A stretch of 64,000 nt of DNA. It comes from Singulisphaera sp045290345 (GTDB lineage Bacteria > Planctomycetota > Planctomycetia > Isosphaerales > Isosphaeraceae). The notes under the pieces are model-generated. The model did not search any database, was not told where the DNA came from, and worked only from the letters and a program-made list of their open reading frames with translations. The position numbers were made by a program, and so were the translations under genes. Position 1 is the first letter of the stretch. Every line of letters begins with the position of its first letter. The DNA lies in the NCBI RefSeq assembly GCF_045290345.1, contig NZ_CP155447.1, positions 8,060,001 to 8,124,000 of the forward strand. Direction: 5' to 3'. Shown here piece after piece: positions 25,589 through 33,649 of the stretch.

Positions 25589-27216
25589 CGCCGAATGCCC
25601 TCCCAGGACGCGGGCCGGCGATAGCGGTAGACCCTGACCCCTGCCCCTCCATGTCCATCCTGCCGCTCAGGGAACTCCACGACCGGATCGGCCGAGTAGG
25701 CGAGCACCGCTCTGAGTGTCGCGGCGCGTCGGCTCTCGGCCGCCAGTTCGCCGGTCCCGACGACCACGTAACGCAACTGAGAATCCGTAAAAGCCTGGCG
25801 GACGTGCCAGTAGTCGTAGCTACGCTGGCCCGACACGAAGGCGGCCCACCCTCGGGTGTCGAGCACGGCATCCGCCGGGTCCGCGTGGGCGGCCAGCCAG
25901 CGGCCCGCCGCCCAGTGTCCCCACCGGCTCGGATGGGTCGGCTTCGACTGGAGCCGCGCACCGACCGCGACCAGGGTCAGGACGGCGGCAATCCCGGCCA
26001 TTCTCGCGAATCGAGGACTCCACCGCAGTCGCACGGCGACTCCGCGCATGCAGACGAACGTGCCGGCCGCCGCCCATGGAATCGACGCCAACACGAGTGT
26101 GAGCGTGTGACGATCGGAGAGATAACCCATTTTGAGTGCGTGCCGGAAGAGAACCAGACTGAACAGCACCAAGTAGACGGCGATGAGCCGAGGCCCCCAA
26201 TGATGCGGTGGCGGGCTCGGTTCGCCGTCGAGTGTCTGTCGGACGGGTTGGCTCGGCTCGCAGAGTTGCCGAATGAACCGAGCGCGGGCGACCCCCCACA
26301 GGGCGAAGACCGCGAACAGGCCGCAGAGGCATTCCGCCCACTGGAGGCTCAGCCGCGCGACGATCCCTGGAGCTGTCGCGATCGCCGGTTCTTCCGACTC
26401 CTCCTTGGGGGAGAAGTCCCACCGGGGGTCGTTCAGTCCCGACGGTAGCCATTGCTCGGCCCTTCGGACTTGCACCTTCCGTGGCCCCATCCCCATGCCC
26501 TGTCTCAACGCCAGCTTTTCTGAGACCTCGCCCTTGAGCAGCGCGTAAGCGCCCACCAGCACGAGGAAGGAAAGGCCGAGCGCAGACAAGCGAGCCAGAG
26601 CGATCCGAGGGCGGTTGAGCGCCAACACGCCTCCACGCGAGATCCAGGTCACGGCGACGGCGAGCGGAACGATGAGAACCTCGGGTCGGGTCAAGAATCC
26701 GAGACCCGCGACGATCCCACAGCCCAACGGAGCCTTCCAGCCGCTCGACCTGAGGCTGATCTCGCCAAGCCAGAGCGCGAGGAGTGCGGCGAACAAGGCC
26801 AGGCTATCGCTCAGGGTATCGTGACCGATGGCCGCGGGGAGCGGCAGCACGACGTAGATCAAGACCGCGATCCGGGCGATCCGCGCGTCGAACAGGCTGC
26901 GGGTCAGGCCGTAGAGCGGAATCAGCAAGGCCAGCGAGGCCAGCGCCGAGACCGCTTGCGCGGCTATCCGCCAGGTGTCGGGTCCGCTCCCTCGGATCGC
27001 GGCGATGAGCGGTTCACTCAGCGCGACGAGGGCCGGATAGAGCGGGTGTTGGTCGGCCCCTCGGATTACGTCGATCCAGGGTCTGTTCTGGAAATCGCGA
27101 GCAGTCCGAAGGAATTTCAGGCCGTCCTGGGCAGGCAGCAGCGACCGGGCGATGCCGGCGATGTGCAAAGCGGCCGCCAGCAGGACTAGCGCGAGCAGAC
27201 AGCGGCGGCCAGACAT
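25585..27216 (-). CDS. GT39/PMT-type membrane glycosyltransferase or related multi-pass protein
   Basis: A 543-residue protein with about ten membrane helices. The first periplasmic loop has DGLKFLRTARDFQNRPWIDVIRGADQHPLYP, where D and H-P resemble the region that carries the catalytic D-E in GT39 dolichyl-phosphate-mannose and ArnT-type transferases. It is followed by IPLYGLTRSLF, LIYVVLPLPAAIGHDTLSDS and a long C-terminal soluble part with DAVLDTRGWAAFVSG and QLRYVVVGTGEL. These fit glycan transferases that use lipid-linked sugars on the periplasmic face. The substrate is unknown. The ATG ending at 27216 is preceded by AAGGAGG. It sits between epimerase and WaaP-like genes, so is likely part of envelope glycan assembly. 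Confidence 0.8.
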   Translation of the reverse strand: MSGRRCLLALVLLAAALHIAGIARSLLPAQDGLKFLRTARDFQNRPWIDVIRGADQHPLYPALVALSEPLIAAIRGSGPDTWRIAAQAVSALASLALLIPLYGLTRSLFDARIARIAVLIYVVLPLPAAIGHDTLSDSLALFAALLALWLGEISLRSSGWKAPLGCGIVAGLGFLTRPEVLIVPLAVAVTWISRGGVLALNRPRIALARLSALGLSFLVLVGAYALLKGEVSEKLALRQGMGMGPRKVQVRRAEQWLPSGLNDPRWDFSPKEESEEPAIATAPGIVARLSLQWAECLCGLFAVFALWGVARARFIRQLCEPSQPVRQTLDGEPSPPPHHWGPRLIAVYLVLFSLVLFRHALKMGYLSDRHTLTLVLASIPWAAAGTFVCMRGVAVRLRWSPRFARMAGIAAVLTLVAVGARLQSKPTHPSRWGHWAAGRWLAAHADPADAVLDTRGWAAFVSGQRSYDYWHVRQAFTDSQLRYVVVGTGELAAESRRAATLRAVLAYSADPVVEFPERQDGHGGAGVRVYRYRRPASWEGIRR

Positions 27217-27291
27217 CGAGCGAGTTCCTCCTTGAACCCGAACGGCGCGGCACGATCCATCGCCCGCGGGCCGCATAATACGTCCAGGTGT

Positions 27292-28257
27292 TCACACGGT
27301 CAATGGCAACCGAGGCCGCGCCCTTGCCTCGTTCCAGAGGGCTCGCAGGCTCTCTTCCCAGGAGATCAATGGTCTCCAGCCGGTGTGTTCCACGATCCGC
27401 CGGATGTCGGCGCGGGAGTCGCGGGGCCCGGCGCTGACGGCGCGATCGGGATCGATCGTCACTCTGACTCGCTCTCCGCTGAGCCGTTGGAGTTGCTCGA
27501 GTCCGTCGCCGACCCGCTGCGAACCGCCGGTCCCGACATGGTAGACGAGCCCGGGCCGACCGTGCTCAGCCAACGCGATCAAGGCGCGGGCGACGTCGCG
27601 GACGTCCACGAAGTCGCGCCTGGTGTCGAGACATCCCACGCGCAACTCCTCAACCGTGGGGTCGCTGAATCGGGCGGCGAACCGTCCCAGGGACTGCGAT
27701 TCAGGAGTTCCCGGGCCGATCGGGTTGAAGATCCGGGCGATCATGACCTCGAGCGGAGGACGCGCCGCAAGCCCGGCGCAGGTGGCCAGCCACTTGCTCA
27801 GACCATAGGGGGTCTCCGGCCGGCAAGGATGGCCTTCGCCGACGGGGAGATCCTGTTCGTCCACCGGTCCGAGCTCGGCTGCCGAGCCGGTCAGGACCAC
27901 GCGCACGGGGCGAGCCCGCTCACGAAGCGTATCGAGCAGCAAGGCGGTGGCCACGCTGTTGGATACGTAGAGGTCCGACGCGGAAGCCGGGGGCGTCTTC
28001 CCTGCGAGGTGGAAGACGACCGAAGGGTTTGCCTCCTCGATCGCCGCTCTGACGCTTTCCAGGTTCGTCAGGTCGGCCTGAAGGAATGAGTCCGCCGGCC
28101 AATCGAGGGGGCGATGTCGACCGACCGTCACGACGCGGCCGCGCGATGCCTCGGTTCCGATCAGGGCGTCCCGAAGCGGCCGGCCGAGAAATCCCGAGGC
28201 TCCCGTCAGCAGGTAGACTGGCACGAGTGGGTGCCCGAGCATGCGTGCCTCGTCCAT
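27292..28257 (-). CDS. NAD-dependent sugar epimerase/dehydratase (extended SDR)
   Basis: A 321-residue short-chain dehydrogenase of the extended type. It has a Rossmann start (VPVYLLTGASGFLGRPL, T-G-A-S-G-F-L-G), VVFHLAGKTPPA, RVVLTGSAAELG, the catalytic Y-x-x-x-K as PYGLSKWLA at about residue 150, ARIFNPIGPG and FVDVRDVARALI. GDP-mannose-type 4,6-dehydratases and epimerases share these; the particular substrate cannot be told. The start at the ATG ending at 28257 follows GGGAGAG. Lies 27 bp after the heptosyltransferase and 75 bp before the membrane transferase in the same direction. Confidence 0.9.
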   Translation of the reverse strand: MDEARMLGHPLVPVYLLTGASGFLGRPLRDALIGTEASRGRVVTVGRHRPLDWPADSFLQADLTNLESVRAAIEEANPSVVFHLAGKTPPASASDLYVSNSVATALLLDTLRERARPVRVVLTGSAAELGPVDEQDLPVGEGHPCRPETPYGLSKWLATCAGLAARPPLEVMIARIFNPIGPGTPESQSLGRFAARFSDPTVEELRVGCLDTRRDFVDVRDVARALIALAEHGRPGLVYHVGTGGSQRVGDGLEQLQRLSGERVRVTIDPDRAVSAGPRDSRADIRRIVEHTGWRPLISWEESLRALWNEARARPRLPLTV

Positions 28258-28283
28258 TGAGGTTGTCTCTCCCCTTTTGCCCG

Positions 28284-29312
28284 TTACAAGAAGCGTTTTG
28301 CGGCGGCGAAGACCCGGTCGGGGGTCAAGTCGCGCATGCAGCGGTGATGGCCAAGGGGGCACGTCGGTCGCTGGCAAGGGCCGCAGGGGACCGGGTGGAA
28401 GAGATGTGCGGCGTGCGGATGATAGGTGCGTGTCCAGGCGATGTGTGTCGGTCCGAACAGGGTCAGTACCGGGACGTTGAAGGCGGCGGCGAAGTGGCGA
28501 GGACCCGAGTCGGTTGTGACCAACAGGGCCGATCGCCGTACGCAGGCTTTGCTCAGGCCGATGCTCAGCGACTCGGCGGCCAGGCTCACCACATGGGGGT
28601 GGTCGGCCTTGGCCGCGATCTCACGGGCGGCCTCCCGCTCGCTGGGGCCGCAAACGGCCAAGACTTTCACCCCTGATTCGAGCGCGAGCCGTCGGGCCAG
28701 GATCCCGAAGTATTCCGTCGGCCAGCTTTTCGCCGGGCCGTACGCCCCCCCCGTATTGAGGGTGACGACGGGCTCGTCACGGCTCAACCCCAGGTTTGAC
28801 CAGGCCAGGTCGGCGGCCGCCTCGTCCGCTTCGGTCGTGAAGAGCTCCGTGCGGAGGGATTCCACACGGCAATCCAGGCGGCGGACGATGTCCAGGTAGG
28901 ACTCGACGATCGGGACCGGCAGACGTTTGCCCCGCGCATCAACGGGGGTTGTGAGCCGATCCGTCAGCAAGAATGCCCTGCCCCCTCGTCCATAGCCGAT
29001 GCGCCGCCGAGCATTGGAGAGCCAGGCGACGAGCGCGGAGCGAAAGGAGCCAGGGAGAAGAACGGCCATGTCGAGTCGCAAGGCGCGGAGCTGGCGAATG
29101 ACGGCGCGGGTTCGGACGTTCGGGTCGCTCGACCTGGGATCGAAGTGAATCAGTTCGTCGAACCAGGGCGAACCGCCGAGCGTCGGCGCGACGTGGGGTT
29201 TGATGAGGCCTACCAGGTGAGCGTCGGCGAAGCTCCGTCTCAAGGCACGGATGGCGGGCGTGGCCATGACCGTGTCGCCGATCAGGTTCGGGCAGAAGAC
29301 GGCGATCTTCAT
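28284..29312 (-). CDS. waaF: Glycosyltransferase family 9, heptosyltransferase II-like
   Basis: A 342-residue GT9 protein. MKIAVFCPNLIGDTVMATPAIRAL is the family opening, with the acceptor-side G-D; DMAVLLPGSFRSALVAW and RRIGYGRGGRAFLLT follow. The C-terminal half has VVTLNTGGAYGPAKSWP, VLAVCGPSER, LLVTTDSGPRHFAAAFNVPVLTLFGP and HAAHLFHPVPCGPCQRPTCPLGHHRCM. The D-S-G-x-x-H string and C-rich end match heptosyltransferase II (WaaF), which adds the second L-glycero-D-manno-heptose of the LPS inner core from an ADP-heptose donor. This supports a genuine heptose-containing core. It overlaps the upstream gene by 4 bp. Confidence 0.9.
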   Translation of the reverse strand: MKIAVFCPNLIGDTVMATPAIRALRRSFADAHLVGLIKPHVAPTLGGSPWFDELIHFDPRSSDPNVRTRAVIRQLRALRLDMAVLLPGSFRSALVAWLSNARRRIGYGRGGRAFLLTDRLTTPVDARGKRLPVPIVESYLDIVRRLDCRVESLRTELFTTEADEAAADLAWSNLGLSRDEPVVTLNTGGAYGPAKSWPTEYFGILARRLALESGVKVLAVCGPSEREAAREIAAKADHPHVVSLAAESLSIGLSKACVRRSALLVTTDSGPRHFAAAFNVPVLTLFGPTHIAWTRTYHPHAAHLFHPVPCGPCQRPTCPLGHHRCMRDLTPDRVFAAAKRFL

Positions 29313-30277
29313 GGATGGCCATTCGTGCTCGGGGCCGCCACCGGCGCCGCGAGTCGCGAGGCGACGGCGGCGTGGAGCAAGGGGATCATCAACTCGTGGT
29401 GCCCGGTCAGGGCGATCCCTTGGGCCCCTGGGCGCTGCAAGACGTTGAGCAGGCCGCGATATTGCTGGTTGAAGTCGAGGTTCGCAGTCGTCAGGCCATC
29501 GAGCGAGCGGCCGAGATTACGGACGATGGAGACCGCTTTCAGGAAGACCTCGGGCAAGACGACCGCACTGCCGAGATTGAGCCAAACGCCACCGGCGAGG
29601 CGGGCGATCAGGTTCGTGAGGATCCGAAAATCGTCGAGGGTGGCTTTGCCCAGGGCCGCGCCGTCGAGCTGAGGCGTCATGTGAACGATATCGGTCCCGA
29701 TGGCCACGTGGACCGTGAGCGGAATCCCTTTGCGCCGCGCCGCGACGAGCAGGCTTGCGTTCAAGCCCGGTCCGCCCCGTTCCAGGATCACGTCCGCGAG
29801 TGCTGCGCCGAGCCCGCACCCTTGCTCGGCCGCGCGATCGCACCCCCAGGCATAGAGGTCAGACGTCTCGCGAGCAAAGCCGAACGTCCCTGCCATCAGC
29901 CGGGGGCCGACGTCTTCGCTCGTCTTCCCCGCGATCGCCAACTCGAGGTCGTGAATCGCCGCCGAGCCGTTCAGGGCCAGGCCGCTGAGCACACCACGCT
30001 CGACCCAGTCGATCAAATATGGAGCGCACCCCGTCTTGACGACATGCCCCCCCAGCGCCGCCACCACGGGGCGACCTGTCTCATGAGCGGTGACGATCGC
30101 GTCGCGAAGCGACTTCAGACCCGTTGCGGCCAGTTGATTCGGCAGGCCGTCGAGCCAATCGGCGATCGTTGCTCCGGGCGCGACCGGTCGTCCCAGGTCG
30201 GTGAGCTGGACCTTGCTCGGTCGCTCCGACAACGCTTCATAGCGCAGCTCGTTCAGGTCGACGGAGTCAAGATCCAT
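29309..30277 (-). CDS. Conserved protein of unknown function in LPS cluster
   Basis: A 322-residue soluble protein I do not recognise. Visible features are an alpha/beta pattern with GRPVVAALGGHVVKTGCAPYLI, SGLALNGSAAIHDLELAI, VHVAIGTDIVHMTPQLDG, GGVWLNLGSAVVLPEVFLKAVSI and a C-terminal TGHHELMIPLLH. The G-G-H-V-x-K-T-G and I-G-T-D-I-V-H strings look like a nucleotide or substrate site, with conserved H, D and K. No membrane segment is evident. It has an ATG at 30277 after AAAGGA; the longer open frame is repeat sequence. It overlaps waaF by 4 bp, so a job in heptose or core assembly is likely by context only. Confidence 0.8.
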   Translation of the reverse strand: MDLDSVDLNELRYEALSERPSKVQLTDLGRPVAPGATIADWLDGLPNQLAATGLKSLRDAIVTAHETGRPVVAALGGHVVKTGCAPYLIDWVERGVLSGLALNGSAAIHDLELAIAGKTSEDVGPRLMAGTFGFARETSDLYAWGCDRAAEQGCGLGAALADVILERGGPGLNASLLVAARRKGIPLTVHVAIGTDIVHMTPQLDGAALGKATLDDFRILTNLIARLAGGVWLNLGSAVVLPEVFLKAVSIVRNLGRSLDGLTTANLDFNQQYRGLLNVLQRPGAQGIALTGHHELMIPLLHAAVASRLAAPVAAPSTNGHP

Positions 30278-30341
30278 ATAAGGGAATCCTTTCCCAAAAC
30301 GTGATTCAGCAAGACGGAACGAGGAGAGGCCGGTCCGTTTT

Positions 30342-30440
30342 GTAGGGTGGGCACGGCCCACCAGGTTTCGCCCCCGAGGGAGGTAGGCTACCAACGCGCA
30401 CAAACCGGCGGGTTAGCAGGTCATGGTGGGCCATACCCAA
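30342..30440. repeat. Inverted pair of palindromic intergenic repeats (one arm decayed)
   Basis: GTAG + GGTGGGC-ACG-GCCCACC at 30342-30362, with a decayed inverse arm (GGTGGGCCATACCCA) at about 30425-30439. It lies between the LpxK stop (30459) and the start of the unknown gene (30277), the only sizeable gap in this part of the cluster. Confidence 0.7.
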
Positions 30441-30458
30441 ACAAGACGGCATGGCCCG

Positions 30459-31529
30459 TCAGGTCGGCCTACCGAACGGCGCAAGGGCGTCCTCGAGAAC
30501 GTCTTGCCCCGACATGACCTCCAAACCGATCCGAAGAGCGCGGAGCGGCACAGCTCCCAGGTTCGACGCGCGAAGCTTCACCAAATCCTTCTGCGTGGTC
30601 AAGACCAGATCGGCCTTCAGGCCGCGGGCCCAGGTGGTCAGGTCAGCCACGTCGGCGGCGGTGTAGGAGTGATGATCGGGCCAGGCGCGGAAGCCGACCA
30701 GTTTGCCGACCAGCGGCTCGATCGTTTTCCGGAAACCGTCCGGGTTGCCGATCCCGCAGAATGCCGCGACCGATTGGCCCGCCAACGAGGCGATCGAGGA
30801 CGTCGGCCCGTCGGCATCCAGGAGGTCGAGCGGTGCGTGTCGGGCTTCGACCCAGCGCAACGGGCCGGCCCGTCGCTCGGCTTCGGTGCGAATCGCGGTT
30901 CGAGTCGACTCGGGGACGAGGTCCGCGCGGGAGAGCACCACGACCCCCGCACGCCTCAGGGATCGTACCGGTTCGCGGAGCAATCCTCGCGGAAAGATCC
31001 AGCCGAGACCGAATGGCTCGAGGGCGTCGAGGAGCACAATGTCGAGGTCACGCTTCAGTCGTCGATGCTGGAAACCGTCGTCGAGGACGAGCACTTCGGA
31101 GTCGATCTCCTCGACGGCCACTTCGGCAAGTCGAACCCGGTCCGCGCCTTGAAGATGGGGAACGTCGGGCAGGTTCTCCTCGAGCACTCGCCCTTCGTCG
31201 TTGACCCCATCATCCTGACCGTATCCTCGGCTGAGGATCGCCACCCGCAGCCCGCGGGCTCGATACCAACGCGCGATCCATTCGACCATGGGGGTCTTGC
31301 CGGTGCCGCCGAGCGTGAGGTTGCCGACAGCGATCACGGGGACGGCTACGCCCTGGACGGCGGAGCCTCCCCGGTTGTACCGCGCATTGCGAACGGCGAC
31401 GGCCAGGCCATAGCCCGCCGCCGCCATTCGTAGACCGACACGGGCGAGACGGGCCCCGGGAGTGCGTGACTCGCCACGCACCAACCGGAGGAACGCCGCC
31501 TCGCTGAACCAACCCGTTGAGCGGCTCAC
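30459..31529 (-). CDS. lpxK: Tetraacyldisaccharide 4'-kinase LpxK
   Basis: A 356-residue lipid A 4'-kinase, which phosphorylates the tetraacyldisaccharide-1-phosphate precursor at the inner membrane with ATP. VPVIAVGNLTLGGTGKTPMVEWIARW gives the Walker A G-G-T-G-K-T-P of LpxK. The family's LSRGYGQ follows, then VLVLDDGFQHRRLKRDLDIVLLDA with D-D-G-F-Q-H, and FCGIGNPDGFRKTIE and FRAWPDHHSYTAADV with the P-D-H-H motif. N-terminal hydrophobic region VGLRMAAAGYGLAVAVR. Length matches the family. The start overlaps the isocitrate dehydrogenase stop by 4 bp. Presence of LpxK shows that lipid A is made. Confidence 0.95.
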   Translation of the reverse strand: MSRSTGWFSEAAFLRLVRGESRTPGARLARVGLRMAAAGYGLAVAVRNARYNRGGSAVQGVAVPVIAVGNLTLGGTGKTPMVEWIARWYRARGLRVAILSRGYGQDDGVNDEGRVLEENLPDVPHLQGADRVRLAEVAVEEIDSEVLVLDDGFQHRRLKRDLDIVLLDALEPFGLGWIFPRGLLREPVRSLRRAGVVVLSRADLVPESTRTAIRTEAERRAGPLRWVEARHAPLDLLDADGPTSSIASLAGQSVAAFCGIGNPDGFRKTIEPLVGKLVGFRAWPDHHSYTAADVADLTTWARGLKADLVLTTQKDLVKLRASNLGAVPLRALRIGLEVMSGQDVLEDALAPFGRPT

Positions 31530-32614
31530 GCTCCCATGGCGCGAATGATCGCCTTGGCCATCTCGAGGGTGCCCACGGCGGACGGATCGTCACGGTGCGG
31601 CTTCATGTCGTAGGTGACGTCCTTGCCTTCCTTGATCACCTGGGCAACCGCGTCATTGAGCCGCTTCGCGGCGTCGGCTTCGCCGAGGTGCTCGAGCATC
31701 AAGACCCCCGAGAGGATCAGGGCCGTCGGATTCATCTTCCACTGGCCCTTGTACTTGGGCGCAGAGCCGTGGGTAGCCTCGAAGACGGCTCCCGCTTCGC
31801 CGATATTCGCGCCAGGGGCGACGCCGAGTCCGCCGACCAGGCCGGCGCCCAGGTCCGAGATGATGTCGCCGTAGAGGTTGGGCAGGACGAGCACGTCATA
31901 GAGCTCGGGCTTCTGCACGAGCTGCATGCACATGTTGTCGACGATCCGATCCTCGAACTCGATGTCGCTGTATTCCTTGGCGACCTCGCGGCTGACTTCG
32001 AGGAAGAGACCGTCGGAGTACTTGAGGATGTTCGCCTTGTGAACGGCGGTCACCTTCTTGCGGCCGTGCTTGCGGGCATATTCGAAGGCGTACTTGACGA
32101 TTCGCCTGGAACCGGTGATCGAGATCGGCTTGATCGAGATTCCCGAGTCAGGGCGGATCGTCTTGTTGTTGAGCCGTTTGATGTCGGCGATCAGCTCGGC
32201 CGTCTCGGGCTTGCCTTGCTCGAACTCGCAGCCGAGGTAGAGGTCCTCGGTGTTCTCGCGGACGATGACGATATCGACCTTCGAGTTGGAGAAGAAGGTC
32301 CGAACCCCTTCATACTGCTTGCAAGGGCGAACGCAGGCGTAGAGGTCGAGAGCTTGGCGGAGGTAGACGTTGACGCTGCGGAAACCGGTGCCAACCGGAG
32401 TGGTGATGGGTGCCTTGAGCGCCACCTTGGTGCGTCGGCACGACTCGATGACGCTATCGGGGACCGGGGTCCCGACCTTCGCCATGATGTCGACGCCTGC
32501 CTCCTGGACGTCCCAGTTGATCTGGACGCCCGTCGCCTCGATGCACATCCGCGTGGCTTCCGCCAGCTCCGGCCCGACTCCATCGCCGGGAATAAGGGTC
32601 ACTTCATAAGCCAT
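31526..32614 (-). CDS. Isocitrate/isopropylmalate dehydrogenase family, probably NAD-isocitrate dehydrogenase
   Basis: A 362-residue beta-decarboxylating dehydrogenase. VTLIPGDGVGPELAEATR opens the family; VYLRQALDLYACVRPCKQYEG and IVRENTEDLYLGCEFE carry the substrate arginines and tyrosine; LPNLYGDIISDLGAGLVGGLGVAPGANIG is the metal and cofactor region. The chain lacks the extra domains of NADP enzymes and resembles NAD-dependent isocitrate dehydrogenase of the eukaryote/alpha-proteobacterial type more than LeuB. It would convert isocitrate to 2-oxoglutarate in the TCA cycle. The ATG ending at 32614 puts the protein at the strand-forming start; frames upstream (to 32695) are unsupported. Its 4 bp overlap with lpxK makes it the first gene of the envelope operon. 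Confidence 0.88.
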   Translation of the reverse strand: MAYEVTLIPGDGVGPELAEATRMCIEATGVQINWDVQEAGVDIMAKVGTPVPDSVIESCRRTKVALKAPITTPVGTGFRSVNVYLRQALDLYACVRPCKQYEGVRTFFSNSKVDIVIVRENTEDLYLGCEFEQGKPETAELIADIKRLNNKTIRPDSGISIKPISITGSRRIVKYAFEYARKHGRKKVTAVHKANILKYSDGLFLEVSREVAKEYSDIEFEDRIVDNMCMQLVQKPELYDVLVLPNLYGDIISDLGAGLVGGLGVAPGANIGEAGAVFEATHGSAPKYKGQWKMNPTALILSGVLMLEHLGEADAAKRLNDAVAQVIKEGKDVTYDMKPHRDDPSAVGTLEMAKAIIRAMGA

Positions 32615-32814
32615 CGCCGGTCCGTCTCCCGCCATGCGGTCCAGAGTTCGGTGTCGCAATATCGCGTCCACGCTTGATTTGGGCGTTGCGAACACCGTTC
32701 CAATTGGGATATTCTAGTTGGGTCCGAAGCGACCAACGTAACCACACCCCGATGCGCCGTCAAGCTGCCAAACAGGTTGGTCGTCCCAGGCCGCAACGTC
32801 GGAGCCTACTATCG

Positions 32815-33138
32815 ATGATCTGCCCCCCTCACCCACCCGCGAAACTAGTCCAGAGTTGGATGGCTCGGCACCAAGATCCAACGAGCTTCGTGCTCCACAT
32901 GATCGGAATCCCATTGACGATCCTCGGGATCCTCATGATCCCGATCTACACCTACCTCTTCTCACTGCCCGTCTTCCTCTTTTCCGTGGTGCTCTTTGTC
33001 GGCGGTTACATGATCCAGTTCCTCGGCCATGCGCTCGAAGGAACCGACCCCGGGGAAGTGATTCTCTTGAAGCGGAAACTGGGCTTATCGTACGTCGAGG
33101 TCGCCCCGCCCCGCAAATCTCGTCAGACCGCGGCCTGA
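32815..33138 (+). CDS. DUF962/Mpo1-like small membrane protein
   Basis: A 107-residue protein. WMARHQDPTSFVLHMIGIPLTILG then PIYTYLFSLPVFLFSVVLFVGGYMIQFLGHALEGTDPGEV matches the DUF962/YGL010w (Mpo1-like) family: HxxxxxxxxHxxG near the start, two membrane spans and the Q-F-x-G-H string. The yeast relative is an Fe-dependent dioxygenase in the alpha-oxidation of 2-hydroxy fatty acids; whether this short bacterial form does the same is unknown, but the key histidines are kept. The ATG at 32815 has GGAG ten bases upstream. Earlier in-frame starts (32674, 32752) and a later one (32860) are possible. Confidence 0.82.
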   Translation: MICPPHPPAKLVQSWMARHQDPTSFVLHMIGIPLTILGILMIPIYTYLFSLPVFLFSVVLFVGGYMIQFLGHALEGTDPGEVILLKRKLGLSYVEVAPPRKSRQTAA

Positions 33139-33649
33139 GCGGGTTGGCAATCACGACCTGTTGACTTTTGCGATTCTGCGAATTTCAACGTTCTGGCAGG
33201 AATTTACGTGTGTCGGCCGTCCCGTTCCAGCGGGGATGGGCAAAGTCCGCTCATTTGTGCGGACTGCTGGGGAGGTTGGCCTAGGACAGGTTGGTCAAAA
33301 CCCGTAGAATCCGCCCCATCGCTTCAAGTTGCACTTCTGCTACAACCGATAATCAAGAACAGGTCGATCGGACGAACTCCCGTTATGGGCCTTTGGGCCC
33401 GTTGCGGAGACAGTTCGCTCAGGGAACGGCTCGACCGTTTGCGGATGTAGTCATTTCCCTGAAGATGGATCGACAGTTTGGCCATCACGAGGTGTCGGGG
33501 ACCAAGGTGGTTCGGACGTATGGACGCGACCGGCCGCCGACCGCGGTGTGTAGGGATCAAGCGATCGAAGAACTCCGTTGCTGGAGCCTTCACCCTCACG
33601 ACCCGGGACCACTCGTCACATGGCGATCTTAGTCAAGGACGGCCTGGCC
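33139..33649. other. Intergenic region upstream of tolC-like gene
   Basis: No gene recognised. The short frames here show no family likeness. The region should contain the promoter of the TolC-family gene; TTGACT at about 33160 is a possible -35 but is far from the start codon, so I do not assign it. Confidence 0.4.
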
